From Clostridia bacterium (GTDB lineage: Bacteria > Bacillota > Clostridia > Oscillospirales > Butyricicoccaceae): a stretch of 21,659 bases of DNA. Under the pieces are notes generated by a model. It was not told where the DNA came from. It ran no database searches and saw nothing but the letters and a program-made list of their open reading frames with translations. The position numbers and the translations under genes are program-made. The stretch spans positions 1 through 21,659 of the forward strand of contig JAFYMQ010000204.1 in the NCBI GenBank assembly GCA_017556565.1. Reading direction: 5' to 3'. Below, piece after piece: positions 7,399 through 14,412 of the stretch; position 1 is the first letter of the stretch; the number at the start of each line of letters is the position of its first letter.

Positions 7399-7878
7399 TT
7401 AATCGCGATTTTTGCTTTCTATTTCCCAAAGCTTTTTCTTTACATCAATTCCACCCGAGTATCCGCCAAGTGTTCCGTCAGATGATATAACTCTGTGGCA
7501 CGGAATAATTATCGGAAGCGGATTATTTTTGTTTGCCTTGGCTACAGCTCTGAATGCATTTTCGTTACCGCATCTGCTTGCAAGTTCTTTGTAGCTGATT
7601 GTTTGTCCGTATTCTATATTGCATAACTGTGTCCAGACAGTTTGCTCAAACTCGGTTGCATCACAAGCAACCTGCAGGCTGAAATCTTTGCGCTGACCGT
7701 TAAAATACTGGTCAAGCTGGATCATTGCATCCATAGCAGAATAGCATGCGCCCGGAGTTATTTCAAAAGGATCGTTTTCATCATTGCCAAACGTGATTTT
7801 TATGATATAATCATCTTGAGCATATATATTGACCTGACCTACCGGAGTATCTTCCATAACAGTCTTGTAATATGCCAT
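7399..7878 (-). CDS. ogt: Methylated-DNA--protein-cysteine S-methyltransferase (O6-alkylguanine repair)
   Basis: Single-turnover suicide repair protein that moves the alkyl group from O6-alkylguanine in DNA to its own cysteine. The protein has 159 residues, typical of the Ogt type. The C-terminal domain carries the signature IIPCHRVI with nucleophile C127, the helix-turn-helix Arg finger region (FRAVAKANKNNP, R110), and the GGYSGGID motif (138-145) near the C-terminus. The N-terminal domain (1-70) is the usual poorly conserved ribonuclease-like fold. The ATG has AAAGGAGAG about 6 bases upstream. The start codon is only 31 bases from that of the divergent recombinase gene, so its promoter must lie inside or very near that gene. 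No clear -35/-10 pair was found for it. Confidence 0.95.
   Translation of the reverse strand: MAYYKTVMEDTPVGQVNIYAQDDYIIKITFGNDENDPFEITPGACYSAMDAMIQLDQYFNGQRKDFSLQVACDATEFEQTVWTQLCNIEYGQTISYKELASRCGNENAFRAVAKANKNNPLPIIIPCHRVISSDGTLGGYSGGIDVKKKLWEIESKNRD
7784..7811 (+). promoter_or_regulatory. Candidate sigma-A promoter of the recombinase gene, inside ogt
   Basis: -35 TTGCCA (7784-7789, five of six to consensus), a 16-base spacer, and -10 TATAAT (7806-7811) with TG at 7803-7804 making a perfect extended -10. The predicted start near 7818 gives a leader of about 90 bases that runs antisense to the 5' part of ogt. Confidence 0.55.
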
Positions 7879-7909
7879 TCTTATCTCTCCTTTTATTGAG
7901 GTGTTAAAA

Positions 7910-8914
7910 TTGAATTATACAAAATATTGCCCAACAGTAATTCGTGAATACTTGGTTTATATGGAAACTATATTGGGCAGATCAAGCAAAACGGTAAACG
8001 AATATTATCTTGATCTGCGTACATTTTTCAGGTTTATCTTGGTTTCCCGCAACCTGGTTGACAAGAATATACCATTTGACGAGATATCAATTGATAATGT
8101 AGATCTTAAGCTTGCATCAAGTATCACAAGGTCAGAAATATTGGATTTTCTTGTTTTTGCCGCAAACGAACGTCCCAAACATCACAAAAGTCTTGAGACA
8201 TCCTACGGAAACTCTGCAAAAACCCGTGCAAGAAAAATCTCTGCCCTGCGCGGTTTTTACAAATACTACTGTGACAAAGTGCAGCTTATCGCAGATAATC
8301 CGACCAAGAGTCTGGATATCCCCCGCGGTCAAAAGCAGCTGCCAAAGTTTTTGACACTGGACGAGTCATTGCAGCTGCTTAACTCAATTGACGGCAGATA
8401 CAAAGAGCGTGATTACTGTATTATAATGCTGTTTTTGACCTGCGGATTGCGTGTATCGGAGCTTGTGGGCATCAATCTCAGCGATATATCGGAGGATCGT
8501 CTCCGCGTACTCGGCAAAGGCAACAAAGAACGCATGGTATACCTCAGCGACGTTTGCCTCGATGCTATTGAAAAATACATGGCTGTAAGAGTGCCACCCA
8601 AAGTCGGACACAAAAATGCCCTGTTTATAAGCCGTTTGGGTCAGCGTATTGATGAACAGACCGTCAAGCATCTTGTCAAGACTCACCTGACAAATGCAGG
8701 CCTGTCCAACAAGAAACTGTCCGTTCACAAGCTCAGACATACCGCCGCAACACTGATGTATCAGAACGGTGTTGATGTAAGAACACTCAAGGAAGTGTTA
8801 GGTCACCAGAATCTTGATACGACCATGATATACACACATGTTGTCGACCAGAACCTCAAGGATGCTGCCGCACTCAATCCTATCAGCCATATCAAATCCG
8901 ATAATAACGACTGA
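7910..8914 (+). CDS. Tyrosine site-specific recombinase, XerC/XerD family
   Basis: DNA strand-exchange enzyme that cuts via a phosphotyrosine link; likely job is chromosome-dimer resolution or another Xer-type reaction. The protein has 334 residues from TTG at 7910, chosen because GAGGTG (7898-7903) lies 6 bases upstream; the alternative GTG at 7901 adds three residues but overlaps that site. The N-terminal core-binding domain (about 10-140) has an extra stretch of about 20 residues near 88-105 compared with XerD. The catalytic domain shows R181 (CGLRVSE), K203 or K206 (GKGNKER), H273-x-x-R276 (VHKLRH), H299 (LGHQ) and nucleophile Y308 (IYTH). Xer proteins are usually about 295-305 residues. 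It is alone on its strand, with a terminator after it. Which Xer role it plays cannot be read from sequence. Confidence 0.9.
   Translation: MNYTKYCPTVIREYLVYMETILGRSSKTVNEYYLDLRTFFRFILVSRNLVDKNIPFDEISIDNVDLKLASSITRSEILDFLVFAANERPKHHKSLETSYGNSAKTRARKISALRGFYKYYCDKVQLIADNPTKSLDIPRGQKQLPKFLTLDESLQLLNSIDGRYKERDYCIIMLFLTCGLRVSELVGINLSDISEDRLRVLGKGNKERMVYLSDVCLDAIEKYMAVRVPPKVGHKNALFISRLGQRIDEQTVKHLVKTHLTNAGLSNKKLSVHKLRHTAATLMYQNGVDVRTLKEVLGHQNLDTTMIYTHVVDQNLKDAAALNPISHIKSDNND
7913..7925. repeat. Second copy of one dif-like arm at the recombinase start
   Basis: AATTATACAAAAT, identical for 13 bases to the left arm at 7250-7262. It covers codons 2-6 of the recombinase gene and lies 35 bases upstream of the ogt start. 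No matching opposite arm is present. On the - strand it reads TTTTGTATAAT, so it could also be the ogt -10 element. Confidence 0.4.
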
Positions 8915-8929
8915 TACCAAATAATATCA

Positions 8930-8964
8930 AAAATGCCGGATGGGTCTTCCCCATCCGGCATTTT
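8930..8964. terminator. Bidirectional intrinsic terminator between the recombinase gene and ispH-rpsA
   Basis: Perfect 15-base stem: AAAATGCCGGATGGG (8930-8944), loop TCTTC, CCCATCCGGCATTTT (8950-8964). The A-run and T-run on opposite ends serve the + gene ending at 8914 and the - gene ending at 8974. Confidence 0.95.
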
Positions 8965-8973
8965 ATGATTTTA

Positions 8974-10911
8974 TTACTCGTTTTCGGTTGCTTCTGCGGG
9001 AGCTTCGGTCTCTGTCAGAGCACGGATGCTCAGGGAGATCTTCTTCTTCTCCTCGTCGATAGCGACGATCTTAGCGTCAACAACGTCACCGATGGTCAGA
9101 GCATCTTCAGCCTTCTCGATTCTGCGGTTAGCAATCTGAGAAATGTGGATAAGGCCGTCAACGTTCTCCATAACCTCAGCAAAAGCGCCGAAGGGCATGA
9201 ACTTAACGATCTTAACGGATGCTACATCGCCAACATTGTACTTGTCGGTGAACAGCTTCCAGGGATCCTCTTCGCTCTTTCTGTAGCCGAGGGAGATCTT
9301 CTTCTTCTCAGCATCCAGACCGATTACGAATACCTCAACGGTCTGGCCGATAGCCAGAACGTCAGAAGGATGACGAACTCTGTTCCAGGACAGCTCGGAG
9401 ATGTGAACCATACCGTCAACACCGCCGATATCAACAAATGCGCCGTAGCTGGTGAAAGACTTAACAACGCCCTCGTACTTGTTGCCGATAGCGATGGTCT
9501 CCCAGATCTTAGCCTGAGCCTCACGGCGAGCCTCGTTGCGCAGCTCCTTGATGGTACCGACTACACGGCGACTTGCACGGTTAACCTCGGTGATGCGAAC
9601 CTTGTGGATAGTCTTCATCATAGCGTCGAAGGAAGCATCCTTGGGCAGGCCGGTCTGGCTTGCGGGGATGAATACTCTGATGCCCAGAACGTTAGCGACT
9701 ACGCCGCCCTTGTTCTGATCAACGATAACGCCATCCAGGGGCTCTTTGCTCTCAACAGCACCCTCAAGCTTCTCCCAATTCTTAACAGCATCAAGGCGAC
9801 GCTTGGAAAGAGTAACAACGCCATCAACGTCATTTACGCGGACAACTGTAGCTTCGATCTGATCGCCGACCTTAATGCTCTCTTCGAGCTTGAAGGTGGG
9901 GTCGTCGGACAGCTCAGCAAGAGGAATATATCCAGCCTGCTTAACGCCAAGGTCAACAGTGATATCGGTATTGTTGATCTGGGTAACGATGCCGCTTACC
10001 TTTTCTCCTGTATGTAAAGTTTTGAAAGACTGCTCCAGAAGTTCCTCGAAGCTCTCAGCTGCGATGTTTTCAATTTTCTCTGTCATTTTCTTGCATACCT
10101 CCTGTATTATTTTGTCGGGAGTCGATGCGCCTGCCGTAACAAAAACGTTCTCTGCTGTGTCAAACTTGCTGACGTCGATCTCATCCGCAGACTCCACAAA
10201 GAAAGTCTTGGGACAAGCCGATGAACATATGACAAACAGATTGTTGGTATTACTGCTGCCTCTATCTCCGACAACTACTGTTGCATCTGCTTTTGAGGCA
10301 CAGAGCGCTGCCTCATCCTGACGCAATTCAGTTGCAACACATATTGTATCAAAAATGCGTATAGATTTACAAGTGTTTTTGACGAAATTTTTGAAAAATT
10401 CATACTCTTTTTTTTCAAAAGTTGTCTGGGCTACAATGGACAGTTGCTCATCGCCCCAAACTTCGCATAATTTCGACAATTCTTCTCGATTTTGTACTAT
10501 AACGCAATCTTTGCATCTTGATGCTATCCCTATAACTTCGGGATGTTCCCGCTTACCTGCGATTATAATTTTTTGCCCGGCAAGGCTTTCTTCCTCGACT
10601 ATGCGATGGATCTTTTTTACAAACGGGCAGGTAGCGTCAACGATATTGCAGCCCTTGCTGCGGAGTATTTCTATTTCTTCCTGTGTAACACCGTGAGCGC
10701 GGAGCAGAATGTTGCTTCCGTCGGGGGCATCGTTGGCCGCAGATATGGCAAAAACGCCCTTTTCCTCCAGATCCTTGACAACATTCTTGTTGTGTATGAT
10801 GTGACCGAGAGTATAAATACGCCCAAACTCCGCTGCGTTATCCTCGGCCGCTTTTACAGCCAGTCTTACGCCAAAGCAATACCCTGCATTTTCTGCCAGT
10901 TTTACGTTCAT
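8974..10911 (-). CDS. ispH-rpsA: Fusion of IspH (HMBPP reductase) and ribosomal protein S1
   Basis: Residues 1-275 are IspH, the last enzyme of the MEP isoprenoid pathway: a 4Fe-4S protein that reduces HMBPP to IPP and DMAPP. Cluster ligands are C12 (YCFGV), C95 (DATCPF) and C191 (DTICVATELRQ); substrate-site H40, H73 (AHGV) and H123/E125 (EHPEV) are present. Residues 276-645 carry four S1 OB-folds (about 303-370, 391-456, 476-543, 557-629) that bind mRNA, ending in an acidic tail. Many clostridia carry this fusion. The start overlaps the cmk stop by ATGA, and AGGAG lies 12 bases upstream. Standalone S1 of this group also has about four S1 domains, so the second half is full length. No frame break is present. 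Confidence 0.95.
   Translation of the reverse strand: MNVKLAENAGYCFGVRLAVKAAEDNAAEFGRIYTLGHIIHNKNVVKDLEEKGVFAISAANDAPDGSNILLRAHGVTQEEIEILRSKGCNIVDATCPFVKKIHRIVEEESLAGQKIIIAGKREHPEVIGIASRCKDCVIVQNREELSKLCEVWGDEQLSIVAQTTFEKKEYEFFKNFVKNTCKSIRIFDTICVATELRQDEAALCASKADATVVVGDRGSSNTNNLFVICSSACPKTFFVESADEIDVSKFDTAENVFVTAGASTPDKIIQEVCKKMTEKIENIAAESFEELLEQSFKTLHTGEKVSGIVTQINNTDITVDLGVKQAGYIPLAELSDDPTFKLEESIKVGDQIEATVVRVNDVDGVVTLSKRRLDAVKNWEKLEGAVESKEPLDGVIVDQNKGGVVANVLGIRVFIPASQTGLPKDASFDAMMKTIHKVRITEVNRASRRVVGTIKELRNEARREAQAKIWETIAIGNKYEGVVKSFTSYGAFVDIGGVDGMVHISELSWNRVRHPSDVLAIGQTVEVFVIGLDAEKKKISLGYRKSEEDPWKLFTDKYNVGDVASVKIVKFMPFGAFAEVMENVDGLIHISQIANRRIEKAEDALTIGDVVDAKIVAIDEEKKKISLSIRALTETEAPAEATENE
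10084..10103 (-). promoter_or_regulatory. Internal Shine-Dalgarno and ATG at the IspH/S1 boundary
   Basis: On the - strand a perfect AGGAGG (10098-10103) stands 11 bases before an in-frame ATG (10084-10086, codon 276). Translation from here would give a 370-residue free S1 protein that begins MTEKIENIAA, typical of a native S1 start. The spacing is a little longer than ideal. Confidence 0.6.
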
Positions 10912-11582
10912 TCTTGTGTCTTGCTCCTGATTATATCAATAACTCTGTTTAATGTCTCTTCGGCGTTTATTTCGGAGTTATCGAGTATCACGGCATCATC
11001 GGCAGCTTTGAGCGGTGCGGTTGCACGGGTGCTGTCATTTGTGTCTCTTGTTATGATAGCGGCAAGAACGTCTTCATAAACAACGCTCTCCCCTTTTTCG
11101 ATAAGTTCTTTGTATCTGCGGCGTGCTCTGACCTCAGCAGATGCGGTCATGAATATCTTTACCTCTGCATCGGGCAGCACAACCGTGCCTATGTCTCTGC
11201 CGTCCATTATTACGCTGGTTTCTTTTGCCATATCGCGCTGCAGGGACAGCAAAAATGCTCTTACCTCAGGAATAGCCGAAACGTCACTTGCATAACGTGA
11301 AATAGTCTCGGTACGGATCAGACCGGAAACATCCTCTCCGTTGAGGAAAATATGCTGCGCTCCGTCAATATAAGCAAGCTTGACAGATATATCTGGGAGC
11401 ATGGAGATAATCTTTTCTTTATCCCTCGACTCGACGCCGTTGCGGTAAACATAAAGACCGACTGTGCGGTATATAGCGCCGGTGTCTACATAGATGATAT
11501 TGAGAGATTTTGCCAGAGCTTTTGCAATTGAGCTTTTGCCCGCTCCGGAGGGGCCGTCGATTGCGATAGCGATTTTTTTCAT
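10908..11582 (-). CDS. cmk: Cytidylate kinase (CMP/dCMP kinase)
   Basis: Transfers phosphate from ATP to CMP or dCMP for nucleotide supply. The protein has 224 residues from ATG at 11582, chosen over an upstream GTG-type extension because the P-loop should lie near residue 10 and AGGAAG precedes the ATG by about 5 bases. Motifs: P-loop GPSGAGKSS (10-18), VDTGAIYRT (32-40), GRDIGT (128-133) and the lid-region RDTNDSTRATAPL (179-191). One base separates it from the flavoprotein stop upstream, and it overlaps ispH-rpsA by 4 bases. In many clostridia plsC lies between cmk and ispH; it is absent here. Confidence 0.96.
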   Translation of the reverse strand: MKKIAIAIDGPSGAGKSSIAKALAKSLNIIYVDTGAIYRTVGLYVYRNGVESRDKEKIISMLPDISVKLAYIDGAQHIFLNGEDVSGLIRTETISRYASDVSAIPEVRAFLLSLQRDMAKETSVIMDGRDIGTVVLPDAEVKIFMTASAEVRARRRYKELIEKGESVVYEDVLAAIITRDTNDSTRATAPLKAADDAVILDNSEINAEETLNRVIDIIRSKTQE

Positions 11583-11583
11583 A

Positions 11584-12819
11584 TTATACTTCCTTTCCGG
11601 ATGCGTATGTGCCGGCACAATAACCGGTTGACCAGGCTATCTGAAGATTAAATCCGCCTGTATACGCATCAACGTCAATTACCTCTCCGCAGAAATAGAG
11701 TCCCTGAATTATCTTGGATTCCATTGTGCGGGGGTTGATTTCTTTTACCGAAATGCCGCCTGAGGTGACAACAGCCTCATCCAGTGAGCCAAAAGCGGTT
11801 ACCTCAAGCTTAAAGCTTTTTATCAGAGTGCAAAGCTTGCTTCTCTCCTCAACAGTAATTGAGTTTACCTTTTTGTCTGCGGGAATGCCGCTTTTTTCGA
11901 TAATAACCGGAATAAGCTTTGAGGGCAGCAGCTTACCCAGAGAATTGGCAAAATCGCGATTTTTGACCTCTGCAAAATCACTGAGTATACGCTTGTCCAA
12001 TACATCAAGAGACAAAGCAGGCTTAAGATCGATAGATATCTCATACGGGAAGGTATTCTTCCTGCCCAAATGAGCGGATGCACTGAGCACCATAGGCCCG
12101 GATACTCCGTTGGATGTAAACACCATTTCACCAAAATCGGTGTAGATAGTCTTGCCGTTTGCCGCAACAGACAGTCCCACATTCTTAAGCGCCAGTCCCT
12201 CGAGGCGTTTTGGTATATTGCCTTTTACGATAAGCGGCACGAGAGACGGCGACAACTCTGTCACAGTATGGCCAAGAGCTCTTGCGATCCTGTATCCGTC
12301 ACCTGTAGAGCCTGTCCTGGGATAGGACATTCCGCCGGTCGCAATAATAACACTGTCAGCATCATAAAATGCGCCGTTTTCGCCGCAGACACCGCATACC
12401 GCACCGTTATCATCCTTGACGGCCGAAATCCGCTCTTTGACGATCCTGACGCCCATATGATGCATCATATTCCTGAGTGCGCCGGAGACTTCTTTTGCGC
12501 TGTCGGATACGGGAAATACCCTGTTGCCGCGCTCGGTCTTGAGTTTGACTCCGCAATCCTCAAAAAAGCTCATTACCGCCTGAGAATCAAAGGCAGAAAA
12601 GGCACTGTAAAGGAATCTGCCATTCTTGACAGTATTGGCAATAAGCGTATTTAGATCACAGTTGTTGGTGACATTGCATCTGCCCTTGCCGGTTATATTA
12701 AGTTTTACACCGCAAATACTGCCGCGCTCAAAGAGTGTTACCTGAGCACCGTTTTTTGCCGCAATGCAGGCCGCCATCATTCCCGATGCGCCACCGCCCA
12801 CTACAGCAACTTTGAGCAT
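11584..12819 (-). CDS. YhiN/HI0933-family NAD(P)/FAD-dependent oxidoreductase
   Basis: Flavoprotein of the HI0933 (BaiN/YhiN) family; the physiological substrate is unknown. The protein has 411 residues. The N-terminal dinucleotide-binding fold starts at once (VAVVGGGASGMMAA, 4-17), followed by the family signature region GVKLNITGKGRCNVTN (37-52). The C-terminal FCGEVIDVDAYTGGFN segment completes the FAD site. The start was set at ATG 12819, because AGAAGG on the - strand (about 12828-12833) is 8 bases upstream; an in-frame GTG at 12828 falls on that site and is less likely. The gene commonly sits next to cmk in clostridia. A role in respiration cannot be deduced. Confidence 0.88.
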   Translation of the reverse strand: MLKVAVVGGGASGMMAACIAAKNGAQVTLFERGSICGVKLNITGKGRCNVTNNCDLNTLIANTVKNGRFLYSAFSAFDSQAVMSFFEDCGVKLKTERGNRVFPVSDSAKEVSGALRNMMHHMGVRIVKERISAVKDDNGAVCGVCGENGAFYDADSVIIATGGMSYPRTGSTGDGYRIARALGHTVTELSPSLVPLIVKGNIPKRLEGLALKNVGLSVAANGKTIYTDFGEMVFTSNGVSGPMVLSASAHLGRKNTFPYEISIDLKPALSLDVLDKRILSDFAEVKNRDFANSLGKLLPSKLIPVIIEKSGIPADKKVNSITVEERSKLCTLIKSFKLEVTAFGSLDEAVVTSGGISVKEINPRTMESKIIQGLYFCGEVIDVDAYTGGFNLQIAWSTGYCAGTYASGKEV

Positions 12820-12824
12820 ATTGT

Positions 12825-13655
12825 TCACCTTCTGTTTTTGTAGGTTTCGCTTACGCTGTTAAGTTTATTTTTGAATCTGTCGTCGGATCGTGCAAGTATG
12901 CTGATAATAGCACCGCACAGTGAAATAACGGGAGCCAGCGTGCCGTTGATACCGTAGTCACCGCACTCGGAAACAAGGCTCACATCGGACAAAACAGCGA
13001 CCTGCGAATCTTTGCTCTCGCTGATGGAAACAATGCCAGCATCTCTGGATTTTGCAAACTCCAGCATATCAAGTGTAGCATCTGTATGTACGGGAAAACT
13101 GATGCATATAAGCAGGTCGCCGTTCTCAATCTGTGCAACAGAGGACAGCGGGTCTATTCCCAGCTGGTTTATGCAGGATATATTGGGAAGCATATTTCTC
13201 AGATAATGAGACAGATACACGGCTGCCGCGGATGCTGCACCCTGACCGTATACATAGACTCTGGACGAGAGCATAATACGTGTAGCGATATTCTTGAGCG
13301 CATCGCTGCTTGTGCCTGCGTTTTTCTTGATGTTTCTGGCATCACAGAGAGCTATCTCGGATACAACGTCTGCATCGGTAGGCTGCTCAGAAAGCAGCTC
13401 AAAACGCTCAAGTGTGGTCAAGCGGTACTTGAGCTCGGTCTGAAGCGCCTCCTGAAACTCGGCATAACCGTTGTAACCCATAGCATTGGAAAACCTGATA
13501 ACGGTAGACTGGCTTACTCCCGTAAAAGCTGCAAGCTCAAACGAACTCATAAAGGCCGCTTTGTCGCAATGCTCAGAGATAAAGGTTGCCAAAAGCTTCT
13601 GCCCTCTGGTAAAATCATTCATTTTTTCTGCAATGGCTTCATTGATACGCTTCAT
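12825..13655 (-). CDS. MurR/RpiR-family transcriptional regulator (HTH plus SIS domain)
   Basis: Likely DNA-binding regulator controlled by a phosphosugar. The protein has 276 residues. The N-terminal RpiR-type HTH (about 1-75) includes TGVSQSTVIRFSNAMGYNGY and the C-terminal SIS domain (about 120-250) includes YVYGQGAASAAAVYLSHYL and a LLICISF strand. ATG at 13655 has GGCGGTG about 7 bases upstream; an in-frame GTG at 13661 is the alternative. No sugar transport or catabolism gene is nearby, so its target and ligand are unknown. It sits between the pseudouridine synthase gene and the flavoprotein gene, with a 30-base gap upstream. Confidence 0.9.
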   Translation of the reverse strand: MKRINEAIAEKMNDFTRGQKLLATFISEHCDKAAFMSSFELAAFTGVSQSTVIRFSNAMGYNGYAEFQEALQTELKYRLTTLERFELLSEQPTDADVVSEIALCDARNIKKNAGTSSDALKNIATRIMLSSRVYVYGQGAASAAAVYLSHYLRNMLPNISCINQLGIDPLSSVAQIENGDLLICISFPVHTDATLDMLEFAKSRDAGIVSISESKDSQVAVLSDVSLVSECGDYGINGTLAPVISLCGAIISILARSDDRFKNKLNSVSETYKNRR

Positions 13656-13685
13656 ACCCACACCGCCTTTTTATTATTGTTGTAT

Positions 13686-14408
13686 TTATACAGTTTTCAG
13701 ATATTCTATCTCAGCCTCGGTAAGATGACGCCAGGTTCCGACAGGAAGATTGCCAAGCATAATATCACCGACGGATACGCGCTTGAGCGAGTTGACAGTA
13801 TAGCCACAGGCAACGCACATACGCCTGATCTGACGGTTTTTTCCCTCGCGGATAGATATTGTCAGTATATACTTGTCCTCGGCTATTTTCTCGACTATAC
13901 GACATTTTGCAGGCAAAAGCTTGATACCGTCTATTTCAATAGGCTTGGAAAGTGCAACTTCGGGCGAGATATGATCTTTGCCGTTATCGCATGTTATCTT
14001 GACCAGATATTTCTTGTATACCTCGTGCTTGGGATGGGTCAGTCTGTATGCCAGATCGCCGTCATTGGTCATAATCAGCATGCCCTCGGAGTGCATATCA
14101 AGCCGTCCCACAGGATAAACACGAACACCCAGATCGGCAACAAGCTCATTTACGCACTTTCTGCCTGCCTCATCTGCAAGGGTCGTAACGTAGCCTCTGG
14201 GTTTGTTGAGCATTATGTATGCATATTCAGACTTTTTTGCAATTTTATTGCCGTCAACGGTTATCTCATCGGTTTCTATATCTGCGGATTCACCTACAGA
14301 TACTGTAATGCCGTTCACCTTTACTCTTCCTTGTTCCATAAGCTTTTCTGCTGCTCTTCTCGAGCAGACACCGGCTTCGGAAAGTATCTTTTGTATTCTC
14401 TCTTTCAA
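13686..14408 (-). CDS. rluB: rRNA pseudouridine synthase, RsuA/RluB/RluE/RluF type
   Basis: Isomerises a uridine in rRNA to pseudouridine. The protein has 240 residues. An N-terminal S4 RNA-binding domain (1-45, with RIQKILSEAGVCSRRAAEKL) precedes the catalytic domain, where the nucleophile is D104 in PVGRLDMHSEGM. The C-terminal REGKNRQIRRM motif (187-197) is typical of the RsuA/RluB subfamily. Start is TTG at 14408; GAGGTGAG lies just upstream and overlaps the dacF stop. The exact rRNA position (the 23S position of RluB is the usual guess next to scpAB) cannot be told from sequence. Confidence 0.93.
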   Translation of the reverse strand: MKERIQKILSEAGVCSRRAAEKLMEQGRVKVNGITVSVGESADIETDEITVDGNKIAKKSEYAYIMLNKPRGYVTTLADEAGRKCVNELVADLGVRVYPVGRLDMHSEGMLIMTNDGDLAYRLTHPKHEVYKKYLVKITCDNGKDHISPEVALSKPIEIDGIKLLPAKCRIVEKIAEDKYILTISIREGKNRQIRRMCVACGYTVNSLKRVSVGDIMLGNLPVGTWRHLTEAEIEYLKTV

Positions 14409-14412
14409 ACTC

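Noticed and set aside
7401..7410. Palindrome AATCGCGATT at the end of ogt
   Set aside because: Short, lies inside the last codons, and no T-run follows on either strand; probably coincidence.
8965..10017. Open frame of 350 codons on the + strand opposite rpsA
   Set aside because: Antisense shadow of highly biased S1 codons; it begins inside the terminator arm and has no motif.
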